Part shown: positions 1-6,422 of the stretch, in pieces
Numbering within the stretch: position 1 is the first letter of the stretch
How the letters are laid out: each line of letters begins with the position of its first letter
From: Oscillospiraceae bacterium
Lineage (GTDB): Bacteria > Bacillota > Clostridia > Oscillospirales > Oscillospiraceae
Reading direction: 5' to 3'
DNA: 7,386 nucleotides
Assembly (NCBI GenBank): GCA_031260745.1
Contig: JAISKY010000091.1
Location: 1-7,386, forward strand
Position numbers and translations under genes: made by a program
The notes under the pieces: model-generated
Told to the model about the DNA's origin: nothing
The model's database searches: none
Seen by the model: only the letters and a program-made list of their open reading frames with translations

Positions 1-46
1 GACACCCTAAGCATTGCCGCATTGGTACTTTGCGAACTTTTTCCAA
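1..46 (-). CDS. ylxR: YlxR/RnpM family RNA-binding protein, N-terminal fragment (continues off the left edge)
   Basis: Only the first 15 codons lie in the window. Read on the minus strand from a TTG at 46-44 they give (M)EKVRKVPMRQCLGC. The P-x-R-x-C-x-G-C pattern is the hallmark N-terminus of the small YlxR (DUF448) family, whose Bacillus member has been described as an RNase P modulator (RnpM). A GGAGGGG Shine-Dalgarno stretch lies about 9 nt upstream, inside the end of nusA, and supports the TTG start. An in-frame ATG at codon 9 would begin too close to the conserved cysteines. The gene starts 6 nt after the nusA stop, and rimP-nusA-ylxR is the usual order in Gram-positive bacteria, where a ribosomal L7Ae-like gene and infB normally follow. 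The fragment is short, so the call rests on motif plus synteny. Confidence 0.85.
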   Translation of the reverse strand, partial: MEKVRKVPMRQCLGC

Positions 47-52
47 CGTAAT

Positions 53-1408
53 TTACCCCTCCGTATTAACCGGGGCTTCCAACAGCGAACTTAACTGCTG
101 GAGCTGTTCGGAGTTCAAACTGGAATAATCCACCGCTTCGCTCGACGGTCTGATGTCGATTTTATATCCGGTCAGTTTCGCGGCAAGTTTTGCGTTCTTA
201 CCTTCTTTGCCAATCGCGAGCGAAAGCTGATTATCCGGAGCTACTACGCGGCATTTCTTAACGCCGGGCTCTACAACTACGCTGTAAATCTCGGCGGGAG
301 CAAGCGCGGCGGCGATAAACTTCTCCGGCTCGTCATAGTACGGTATAATGTCGATTTTCTCACCGCGAAGCTCCGTAACTACTCGGTCAACGCGGCTGCT
401 TCGTTCACCGATACACGCTCCGACCGCGTCAACATTCGGGTCGTTGGAGCTTACCGCGACTTTACTTCTCAAACCGGGCTCGCGGGCTACGCCTCTAATC
501 TCGACGATACCCTCGCCGATTTCGGGGATTTCCAGTTCCATAAGTCTGCGAACCAATCCGGCGTGAGTCCGCGACACGATAACCTGCGGTCCGCGTTTTA
601 CTGTTCGGTTAACCTGTAGCATATACACCTTAATCCACTGACCTTCGTAGTATTCCTCGCCCTGTACTTGTTCCTCCGGCGGTAATACCGCATCTGCAAG
701 TTCATCGTCCGTGCCGTTCATACCGGTTACTCTGACAAAAACCATTCCCGCGCGAGGGTCAACTTTATTAACTTGTCCGGAAAGCATCTGATGCGCTTTC
801 GCGCTGAAATTATCAGCTAAAAGTCCGCGCTCCGCTTCGCGTATTGCCTGGATAACCACGGATTTCGCGGCTTGAGCCGCGATTCGCCCGAACGTCTTGG
901 TTTCAAGCGGTTCGCGGATAACGTCGCCGATTTCCGCTTTCGGGTCAATCGCTCTGGCTTCTTCAAGCGAAAGCTCAATCGCGCGATTACGCCTTGGTTT
1001 CCACTCCGGTTCTTCCGGTTCCGGAGGCGGGATTTCCCCGGCTTCGATTCTCGCGGCTAACTCGGCGGCTTTCGCGGCTTCTTCTTCGGCTTTCGCGGCT
1101 TCGGCGGCTCTTTCCGCAGCAAGTTCTTCTTCGGTAATGTAGTGGTCAAGTTCGTCGCTGTCGTCAACATCGTCTTCTTCGGGTTCGTCCTCCGGAACTA
1201 CCGTACGGCAGATAAAAATCCGAATATCTCTGTCTTTATCGTCAAGCTCCACCATCGCGCCTTCGGCAGCTTGAGGGTTACCGTCTTTTTTCATTTGCTC
1301 TTTAACCGCTTTTAACAGCGCCTGCTGAAGTTTCTCCAACATATACTCTTTAGGGATATTGCGCTCAAATTCCAGTTGGTCAAGCGCCGCAAAAACTTCC
1401 GAATTCAT
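53..1408 (-). CDS. nusA: Transcription termination/antitermination factor NusA
   Basis: NusA binds RNA polymerase and nascent RNA in the cytoplasm and modulates pausing, intrinsic termination and antitermination. Visible domains in order: the N-terminal polymerase-binding domain (about 1-200, with ELSLEEARAIDP and FGRIAAQAAKSVVIQ), the S1 domain (about 205-280), KH1 (about 300-375, with DPNVDAVGACIGERSSRV and GEKIDII) and KH2 (about 376-425, with LSLAIGKEGKNAKLAAKLTG). The protein is 451 residues, longer than a minimal NusA of about 350-380, because about 70 residues (72-142) are inserted in the N-terminal domain. The insert has an acidic part, an alanine/glutamate/lysine helix and a proline-glutamate linker. 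KH1 has GERS where GxxG is expected; KH2 keeps GKEG. Translation starts at ATG with AGGAG 9 nt upstream (1418-1422). It is co-transcribed with rimP (49-nt gap) and ylxR (6-nt gap). Identity is certain; the effect of the insert is unknown. Confidence 0.98.
   Translation of the reverse strand: MNSEVFAALDQLEFERNIPKEYMLEKLQQALLKAVKEQMKKDGNPQAAEGAMVELDDKDRDIRIFICRTVVPEDEPEEDDVDDSDELDHYITEEELAAERAAEAAKAEEEAAKAAELAARIEAGEIPPPEPEEPEWKPRRNRAIELSLEEARAIDPKAEIGDVIREPLETKTFGRIAAQAAKSVVIQAIREAERGLLADNFSAKAHQMLSGQVNKVDPRAGMVFVRVTGMNGTDDELADAVLPPEEQVQGEEYYEGQWIKVYMLQVNRTVKRGPQVIVSRTHAGLVRRLMELEIPEIGEGIVEIRGVAREPGLRSKVAVSSNDPNVDAVGACIGERSSRVDRVVTELRGEKIDIIPYYDEPEKFIAAALAPAEIYSVVVEPGVKKCRVVAPDNQLSLAIGKEGKNAKLAAKLTGYKIDIRPSSEAVDYSSLNSEQLQQLSSLLEAPVNTEG
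1066..1102 (-). repeat. 16-bp direct repeat with 21-nt period inside the nusA insert
   Basis: An identical 16-mer, cggctttcgcggcttc on the plus strand, occurs at 1066-1081 and 1087-1102. The 21-nt period keeps the frame and encodes two similar seven-residue A/E/K-rich steps of the helical insert in NusA (around residues 100-118). A heptad step fits helical or coiled-coil growth by slippage or duplication. It is a small internal duplication, not a mobile element. Confidence 0.7.
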
Positions 1409-1457
1409 CGTGATTTACTCCTGTTTTTTTAATTAAGTTATTAGGCTAAAAAAGCCG

Positions 1458-1910
1458 CTATAGTGTCAGTTGAACTTTCGCGATATCGCCTTTGGCGAAT
1501 ACTATCGGATTCTCTCCGGTGTTAATTGTAACTTCGCCGGAATCTCCGTATCCCGCAAGCGTACCGGTAAATTCCTTTTTGCCGTCAACGGCTTTGTAAA
1601 GTTTAACAAGTATTCCGCGGCCCATACAGCGCTCAAAATCGCGAGGACGTTTAAGAAGCCGCTCCGCACCCGCGGAGGAAACTTCAAAGATGTAGCTTTC
1701 CTCAATCGGGTCAAGTTCGTCGATTAGCGGTTCAAGCGCGCGGCTTACCGCTTCGCAGTCGTCAAGACTAACGCCGCTGTCGCGGTCAATTGAAACTCTA
1801 AGGTATCGCTCGCCGCCTTCTTTCAGATACTCCACGTTCCACAGCGACAATCCGTGCCGGGTTACTACCGGCTCCGCCAGTTCCGTTATTTTGTCTATTA
1901 GTTTGCTCAT
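1458..1910 (-). CDS. rimP: Ribosome maturation factor RimP
   Basis: RimP is a cytoplasmic assembly factor for the 30S ribosomal subunit. The 150-residue protein has the usual family length. It has an N-terminal alpha/beta domain (about 1-85), including GLSLWNVEYLKEGGERYLRVSID, and the family signature YIFEVSSAGAERLLKRPRDF (about 73-92). A C-terminal SH3-like barrel follows (about 93-150). It is the first gene of the leftward operon, 49 nt upstream of nusA, the typical arrangement. The ATG at 1910-1908 is the only sensible start, since no ATG, GTG or TTG lies in frame just upstream. Unlike nusA, it has no Shine-Dalgarno sequence directly in front. The nearest is AAGGAG at 1975-1970, separated from the ATG by two hairpins. 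This is odd because the other operon genes have strong sites. Confidence 0.96.
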   Translation of the reverse strand: MSKLIDKITELAEPVVTRHGLSLWNVEYLKEGGERYLRVSIDRDSGVSLDDCEAVSRALEPLIDELDPIEESYIFEVSSAGAERLLKRPRDFERCMGRGILVKLYKAVDGKKEFTGTLAGYGDSGEVTINTGENPIVFAKGDIAKVQLTL

Positions 1911-1920
1911 TATAGATACA

Positions 1921-1965
1921 TTCAGCGTATTTCGCTGAAAAGAGTGGGCTTTTTTAGCCCACTCT
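1921..1965 (-). promoter_or_regulatory. Structured rimP leader: two adjacent perfect hairpins, candidate attenuator
   Basis: Two perfect inverted repeats sit back to back in the rimP 5' leader. The first in transcription order is 1965-1941: a 10-bp stem (agagtgggct / agcccactct) with a five-A loop in the RNA. The second is 1939-1921: a 7-bp stem (ttcagcg / cgctgaa) with a 5-nt loop. On the minus strand the 10-bp stem is followed by a short, interrupted T-run (TCTTTTC), so it resembles a weak, factor-responsive terminator. On the plus strand no T-run follows and no gene lies upstream, so it does not terminate a rightward transcript. Bacillus NusA is reported to autoregulate the rimP-nusA operon by attenuation; applying that here is inference. 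A tiny ORF (1980-1954, MIRSMRVG) ends with its stop in this hairpin's loop. Confidence 0.6.
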
Positions 1966-1992
1966 CATACTCCTTATCATTCTTCCTTAATC

Positions 1993-2021
1993 ACTATAAC
2001 ACATCTATTTCAAAATTGCAA
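1993..2021 (-). promoter_or_regulatory. Sigma-70-type promoter of the rimP-nusA-ylxR operon
   Basis: On the minus strand, the -35 TTGCAA (2021-2016), a 17-bp spacer and the -10 TATAGT (1998-1993) form a good housekeeping promoter. TG one base before the -10 makes it an extended -10. Immediately upstream of the -35, positions 2040-2022 are almost pure A on this strand (runs of 6 and 8 A), which fits an UP element and strong expression. The predicted start is near 1986, leaving a leader of about 76 nt before rimP. Confidence 0.75.
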
Positions 2022-2104
2022 GCGTTTTTTTTATTTTTTCCTATTATTATTATAAATGTCCGAAATAATTTCATAAGTCCTCTCAATAATAGCGTCGCGT
2101 TTGC

Positions 2105-2133
2105 TTGTAAATTCCGCAAGAGTGTGTTATACT
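2105..2133 (+). promoter_or_regulatory. Sigma-70-type promoter of the yqeG operon, start site on the ATG
   Basis: The -35 TTGTAA (2105-2110), a 17-bp spacer and the -10 TATACT (2128-2133) with extended TGT just before it face rightwards. Six bases separate the -10 from the A at 2140, which is also the A of the yqeG start codon. The architecture mirrors the leftward rimP promoter, including the shared GTGTTATA around the -10, so the two divergent operons probably use the same sigma factor. Confidence 0.7.
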
Positions 2134-2139
2134 TAACGT

Positions 2140-2640
2140 ATGTTATTAAGACCTGATATTATCGTAGACGGAGTATTCGACCTTACTCCGGAGTTGTTAC
2201 GCTCACGCGGAATCAGCCTGTTGCTGGCTGATTTAGACAATACGCTTGCGCCGTACGGCGGCAAACCGCCCTCCGACGCATTGCTCGACTGGAAAGCGAA
2301 AATGCTTGACGGCGGCGTGGAGATTTTCATCGTCAGCAATACGAATAAACCCAGAGCCGGATTGTTCGCGGAGCAATTCGGCGTGGGGTACATCAAACAC
2401 GCGCGTAAACCAACGCGCGGCGGAATTTTGGAGGCTATTGAACGCTGCGGTCGGACTCCGTCCGAAACCGCGCTTGTCGGCGACCAGATTTTTACAGATA
2501 TTCTCGGCGCGAATCGAGCGGGTACGACCTCGGTCAGAGTTCGGCCTATTTCACTTAACAATCCGCTTTACCGCGCCAGATATTGGGCGGAGCAGTGCAT
2601 ATTGTTTCTGATTAACGGGAAAACTTATAAAAACCGTTAA
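2140..2640 (+). CDS. yqeG: YqeG family HAD-superfamily (class IIIA) phosphatase
   Basis: This 166-residue protein has all HAD phosphatase motifs. Motif I is ADLDNTL with Asp31 (nucleophile) and Asp33, motif II is IVSNTN with Ser66, motif III is Lys90 in ARKP, and motif IV is VGDQIFTD with Asp115 and Asp120. Length, the FDLTPELLRSRGI lead-in and the compact cap-less layout match YqeG, a family related to mitochondrial phosphatidylglycerophosphate phosphatase Gep4. The bacterial substrate is not firmly established, so phosphatidylglycerophosphate or a sugar phosphate is inference. No Shine-Dalgarno precedes the ATG, and a promoter is positioned to start transcription on the ATG itself, suggesting leaderless translation. 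The next gene starts 14 nt after its stop, so it probably heads an operon with the beta-1,2-glucan genes. No signal peptide or membrane span is visible. Confidence 0.92.
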   Translation: MLLRPDIIVDGVFDLTPELLRSRGISLLLADLDNTLAPYGGKPPSDALLDWKAKMLDGGVEIFIVSNTNKPRAGLFAEQFGVGYIKHARKPTRGGILEAIERCGRTPSETALVGDQIFTDILGANRAGTTSVRVRPISLNNPLYRARYWAEQCILFLINGKTYKNR

Positions 2641-2642
2641 TT

Positions 2643-2647
2643 AGGAG
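2643..2647 (+). promoter_or_regulatory. Shine-Dalgarno site fixing the TTG start of the GT84/GH189 gene
   Basis: AGGAG lies 7 nt before the TTG at 2655. No ATG or GTG is better placed nearby, so TTG is the chosen start. The site lies just after the yqeG stop and fits operon translation. Confidence 0.8.
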
Positions 2648-2654
2648 CTTTGAT

Positions 2655-5600
2655 TTGTCCAGCTATGAAGAATATGTCGCGGAGAACGAGGCCGAATCGG
2701 TACGCCTCGCGCTTCGCCGTGTGAACCTGAAAAAGCTGAAGCCGTACAGCGAACGCGAAATTTCCGTGTTCATACCCGTACTAAAACGGCTTCTGCTCAA
2801 AGAACTTGAACGCGCAATACAGGAGGACGACGACCCGGTCAGAGCCAAAGTATTTGAGGCGTTCCGAACGCTTAACTCGTTCGACTTTTCCGAGGTTATC
2901 GAGGCAATCAGCCCGGTACACAGAGTATTGCTGAGCGACGCGGTTTACAAAGCTATGACTCCGTCAAGCCGCGCCTTATACCGCCGTAAAATCGCCGCGT
3001 TAGCTAAACGTAACAGAGCGGACGAAGCCGAAACCGCGAATCTGCTTTTGCCCGGATTGCACTCCAAACTCGCCAGAGTTCGTCTGTCCGGCGAACCTAA
3101 TCTGCCGCCGCGAATAGAGCTTTCCGGCGGGATTCCCAACGACGGGCGTACGCTTGTAACCGTCGCCGCGCTGTTGACTGATAAACGCTCCGGAGAGTCG
3201 CTTTGCCGCAAACTTGAGGAGTATTACCTCGCGAACCGCGAAGATAATATTTGTTTTTGTCTGTTGGCGGATTTGAAAGAAGCCTCCGCCGAAACTTTGC
3301 CGCAGGACGCCGAGATTATACAAAGCGCAGTTAACAGCGCCAACGAGCTTAATCTGAAATACGGCGAGCGATTTTACGTTTTCACCCGTCCGCGTCAGTA
3401 TGTCCAAAGCGATAATATTTGGCGTCCGTGGGAGCGCAAGCGCGGCGCTATTCTCTCGCTATGCCGCTTTTTGAGGGGATTGCCCAGTAATTTAACGCTA
3501 CCTCCCTACCCTCTCGCGGAGATGACGGCAGATACGCTTTCGTCACCATCAGATACGCCTTTGTCATACTCGGAGAGTGACGCAACCGAAAAACTATCGC
3601 CCTCGGAACGCAAAGCGGTTATGTCATTGTTCCGCTCAGAAAGCGCTGCGGTAGTTAAACTGCCAATGAAAAAACCGCGCTCGGATAGCAAGTCTACTCG
3701 CGTACTATCACGTTCGGAAATTGAAACTACCGACACTCTGCCCCACTCTTTTAGCGGGGACAAGGGGCAGTTTGCGTTCCTAATCCTGCTTGACGCGGAT
3801 ACAAGACCCGGAATTGGCTCGTTACGCGAGCTTATAGGCACCGCGCTTCACCCGGCGAACAGTCCTCAAGTTGACCCGAAAAGGCGTATCGTGACTAAAG
3901 GCTACGGAATCCTGCAACCGCGAATCGGGGTTGAACTTCGTGCCGCGAATAAAAGCGTGTTCGCAAAAGTATTCTCCGGAAATGCCGGAACTGACCCGTA
4001 CGGCGCGCCCAGCGGCGACTTTTGGCAGGATAAATTCGGCGAAGGTTCTTTCAACGGTAAGGGATTGCTGAACATTGACGCGTTCCTCGCGTGTATGGAA
4101 AACCGATTGCCGGAAAATCAGGTGCTTTCTCACGACTTACTGGAGGGCGCGTATCTCCGAGTAGGCTTCGTCGGCGACGTTGAGTTCACCGACGGATTTC
4201 CGACGTCGCTTAAATCGTTTTTAACCAGAGAGCGGCGTTGGATTCGCGGCGACTGGCAGTTACTGCCGTTTTTGAGCGACCCGGATATGTCGATACTGAA
4301 CAAATGGAAGATGCTCGGCAATTTAAGACGCTCGGTTTTGCCGCTTAGGTTGGATTGGCGTTCACTCACACTTATGCCGCTTAGAATGGCGAACGCTCCC
4401 GGAGCTATTGCCGCCGCGCTGTGGCGGCAGTTCGTATCGCGTAAGGGTTTGCTTGACTGGACGACCAGCGCGGAAACCGAATCCGCGCCCAAACCTGAAA
4501 AAAAGCGGCAAAACGCGATAATTGATAAAAACTATCTGCCGAACTGCGCCGCTGACATTTGGAATTATTTCGAAGATTACCTGACCGTAGGGCGCGGATT
4601 ATTACCGCCGGATAATGTTCAATTTAACGGTACTGTTAAGGTTGCGGAGCGTACCTCTCCGACAAATATCGGGCTTGCTATTTTATCGGTAATCGCCGCG
4701 AGCGACCTTAAAATAATCGCGTTGGAACGCGCCGAAACCTTGGTTTCGGTTATGCTTGATTCCGTTGAGAAACTGACAAAATGGCGCGGACATTTGTACA
4801 ACTGGTACAGTACCGTTTCGCTTTTACCGTCGGAGCCTAAATTCGTCTCCACCGCGGACAGCGGAAATCTCGCGTGCTGTCTGATTGCCGCCGCAAACTG
4901 GAATAACGGTAAATTTGCGGAACGCGCTAAGGCTATCGCGTTGGCTATGGATTTCTCCGCGCTGTACGATAAAGAGCGCAAGTTGTTCTCGGTAGGGTTT
5001 GACTGCTCCGAAAACGAACTGTCAAAAAGTTACTACGACCTGATGTGCAGCGAGGCGAGGCTTGCGAGTTTCTTCGCGATTGCGTCAGGACAGGTTTCCG
5101 CAAAACATTGGGCGACACTTAGCCGCGCCGACCTCCTAAGCTGGAGCGGTACGATGTTCGAGTATTTTATGCCCGCTTTGTTACTGCCGCACCGCGGCGG
5201 TTCGCTGTTACGTTCCGCGCTGAACTTTTGCGTAAAGGAGCAAATCAGATACTCCGAGCCGTGGGGCGTTTCGGAAAGCGCGTACTCGGAGAAAAACGAC
5301 TCCGGCGATTATAAATATAAAGCTCACGGAGTTCCAAAACTCGCGATTGACTGCAACGTCGCCAATAAAGCCGCAACGAAAGTGCTTTCGCCGTATTCGG
5401 CGTTTCTGGCGTTGCCGTTTATTCCGGAATCAGCGATGGAAAATCTGAAAAAACTTGAGGAACTGGGCGCGTACGGCCAATACGGATTCTGCGAAGCTGT
5501 GGACTGCAAAACTCCTGTTCAAGCGTTTATGGCGCACCACCTAGGAATGAGTATTGTCGCGATTGACAACGCTCTAAACGGCGGCATATTCGTCCGTAGG

Positions 5601-6422
5601 TTTACCCGCGAGCCGTTCATAGCGGCTCATTTAGGGCTTGTTGACGAAAAACCGCGGAAGCGAAAACTCTTTCGCCGTAAAACGGAAAAAGCCGTTTTGA
5701 GGTTTACTCACGCGCTTGAAGCGGACGTAACCGCAGACCCTAACGAATCGAAATATACGTTGAAGCGGCTCAACCTTAATCTGGTTAACGCGCTTGGCGG
5801 TAAAGTATACGCTCCGGACGGTACGTTGCTGCTGAAAGACGTGAGAATTGAGCGCGGTAAACTCAGGTTCACCGCCGCGCTGGCTCCGGAGAAAGATTAC
5901 GAAGCTCACCCAGCGTTGCATAAGCTCCAGATTGAATCGGAGCGCGACGAGCATTGCGGTTCGCTTACGCTTCGCCGCAGAGCGGGCGGAAGTCTGCCGC
6001 CAATCGAATTAATAATCGGCAAAGTCAGAGTTATTCGCGATTACAATGTTCCAGATTACCTGGCGAAACTGTTTGGTGAGGGAAATCGCAAAGAACGTCA
6101 GGACGAGATTATCCGCGATTTTGCGGATAAATCGGGGCTGTGGAAATTCGGGATTTCCGGCGATTACGCGACGCTGTATTTTGACGTTCCCGACGGCGAC
6201 ACCGACGCTTTAACAAAAGCGCGGTGGCTAACGCGCGAACACCGCGAGCTTAGAGCGGTCGGCGTTCGCTACGACCTGATTTTCGGAATGCACGACGAGG
6301 GCGAGTACGGCAAGCCGACGCGCTCCGCTATGGGCGAAGCTCACGACGGAGTTTATTTCATCGCCGCGCAATCGCCGGATTTACCCGCAATGCTGGCTAT
6401 GGTTGATTTGGAGGTTTACTGA
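2655..6422 (+). CDS. Membrane-span-less cyclic beta-1,2-glucan synthase, subunit with GT84 and GH189-type domains
   Basis: The 1255-residue protein matches the front two thirds of NdvB/ChvB-type cyclic beta-1,2-glucan synthases. These polymerise glucose from UDP-glucose (GT84) and close the chain by transglycosylation (GH189). Domains: a helical N-terminal domain (about 20-135, SPVHRVLLSD...YRRKIAALAKR); GT84 (about 150-560) with ELSGGIPNDGRTLV, WERKRGAI, LDADT (Asp380, Asp382), FGEGSFNGKG, LSHDLLEG (Asp494) and RRWIRGDWQ (527-535); the GH189-type domain (about 626-995) with GHLYNWYST (712-720), SEARLASF (799-806), SWSGTMFEY (829-837), WGVSESAY (Glu874), YGFCEAVD (Glu947) and MAHHLGMS; then a shortened sandwich and linker module (about 1010-1255) with AHPALHKL and LWKFGISGD. 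The family normally has several transmembrane spans before and after GT84. Here no hydrophobic stretch of about 18 residues exists, and NLRRSV runs almost directly into the post-membrane segment ALWRQFVSRKGLLDW. A serine-rich repeat of about 75 residues interrupts GT84 (about 283-372). The following gene supplies the missing GH94 part. A cytoplasmic location is inferred. Confidence 0.88.
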   Translation: MSSYEEYVAENEAESVRLALRRVNLKKLKPYSEREISVFIPVLKRLLLKELERAIQEDDDPVRAKVFEAFRTLNSFDFSEVIEAISPVHRVLLSDAVYKAMTPSSRALYRRKIAALAKRNRADEAETANLLLPGLHSKLARVRLSGEPNLPPRIELSGGIPNDGRTLVTVAALLTDKRSGESLCRKLEEYYLANREDNICFCLLADLKEASAETLPQDAEIIQSAVNSANELNLKYGERFYVFTRPRQYVQSDNIWRPWERKRGAILSLCRFLRGLPSNLTLPPYPLAEMTADTLSSPSDTPLSYSESDATEKLSPSERKAVMSLFRSESAAVVKLPMKKPRSDSKSTRVLSRSEIETTDTLPHSFSGDKGQFAFLILLDADTRPGIGSLRELIGTALHPANSPQVDPKRRIVTKGYGILQPRIGVELRAANKSVFAKVFSGNAGTDPYGAPSGDFWQDKFGEGSFNGKGLLNIDAFLACMENRLPENQVLSHDLLEGAYLRVGFVGDVEFTDGFPTSLKSFLTRERRWIRGDWQLLPFLSDPDMSILNKWKMLGNLRRSVLPLRLDWRSLTLMPLRMANAPGAIAAALWRQFVSRKGLLDWTTSAETESAPKPEKKRQNAIIDKNYLPNCAADIWNYFEDYLTVGRGLLPPDNVQFNGTVKVAERTSPTNIGLAILSVIAASDLKIIALERAETLVSVMLDSVEKLTKWRGHLYNWYSTVSLLPSEPKFVSTADSGNLACCLIAAANWNNGKFAERAKAIALAMDFSALYDKERKLFSVGFDCSENELSKSYYDLMCSEARLASFFAIASGQVSAKHWATLSRADLLSWSGTMFEYFMPALLLPHRGGSLLRSALNFCVKEQIRYSEPWGVSESAYSEKNDSGDYKYKAHGVPKLAIDCNVANKAATKVLSPYSAFLALPFIPESAMENLKKLEELGAYGQYGFCEAVDCKTPVQAFMAHHLGMSIVAIDNALNGGIFVRRFTREPFIAAHLGLVDEKPRKRKLFRRKTEKAVLRFTHALEADVTADPNESKYTLKRLNLNLVNALGGKVYAPDGTLLLKDVRIERGKLRFTAALAPEKDYEAHPALHKLQIESERDEHCGSLTLRRRAGGSLPPIELIIGKVRVIRDYNVPDYLAKLFGEGNRKERQDEIIRDFADKSGLWKFGISGDYATLYFDVPDGDTDALTKARWLTREHRELRAVGVRYDLIFGMHDEGEYGKPTRSAMGEAHDGVYFIAAQSPDLPAMLAMVDLEVY
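3537..3767 (+). repeat. Degenerate 33-bp (11-residue) tandem repeat array inside the GT84 domain
   Basis: A short core resembling CTCGGA recurs at 3548, 3569, 3602, 3635, 3680, 3713 and 3746. The steps are 21, 33, 33, 45, 33 and 33 nt, so all spacings are 33 or 33 plus/minus 12 and keep the frame. Units start at 3561, 3594, 3627, 3672, 3705 and 3738, with a 12-nt extra piece at 3660-3671. The protein units follow L-S-x-S-E/D (LSYSESDATEK, LSPSERKAVMS, LFRSESAAVVK, KPRSDSKSTRV, LSRSEIETTDT). At 3530-3545 and 3551-3566 two 16-mers differ at only two bases. The array lies between LRG (about residue 275) and LDADT (380), where the family normally has a much shorter linker. Confidence 0.75.
6410..6414 (+). 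promoter_or_regulatory. Shine-Dalgarno site for the GH94 gene within the end of the preceding gene
   Basis: GGAGG lies 7 nt before the ATG at 6422, inside the last codons of the upstream gene. Together with the TGATG stop/start overlap this is a purpose-built translational restart. It argues that the two-gene split is real and not a sequencing frameshift. Confidence 0.85.

Noticed and set aside
1941..1965. Bidirectional terminator between divergent operons
   Set aside because: The flanking operons diverge, so nothing needs terminating from outside. On the plus strand no T-run follows the stem. It lies inside the rimP leader, so attenuation or leader structure is the better reading.
2016..2040. 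T-rich run on the plus strand as a rho-independent terminator
   Set aside because: No stable GC-rich stem precedes the T-run, and no plus-strand gene lies upstream. On the minus strand the same bases fit an UP element just upstream of the rimP -35.
1944..2156. 70-residue plus-strand open frame across the divergent intergenic region
   Set aside because: It starts in the rimP leader hairpin, crosses both promoters and the A/T-rich tract, and encodes a low-complexity Phe/Ile/Asn-rich product without a Shine-Dalgarno site.
2133..2561. 142-residue minus-strand open frame opposite yqeG
   Set aside because: It is antisense to a gene with all HAD catalytic motifs, shows no recognisable motif and has no evident ribosome binding site. 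It is a shadow of the coding strand.
3506..3841. 111-residue minus-strand open frame with repeated (L)SER motifs
   Set aside because: It lies wholly inside the GT84 gene, its C-terminal half spans conserved LDADT coding sequence on the other strand, and its repeats are the reverse reading of the 33-bp array. No convincing ribosome binding site was identified. It is kept only as a clue about the repeat DNA.
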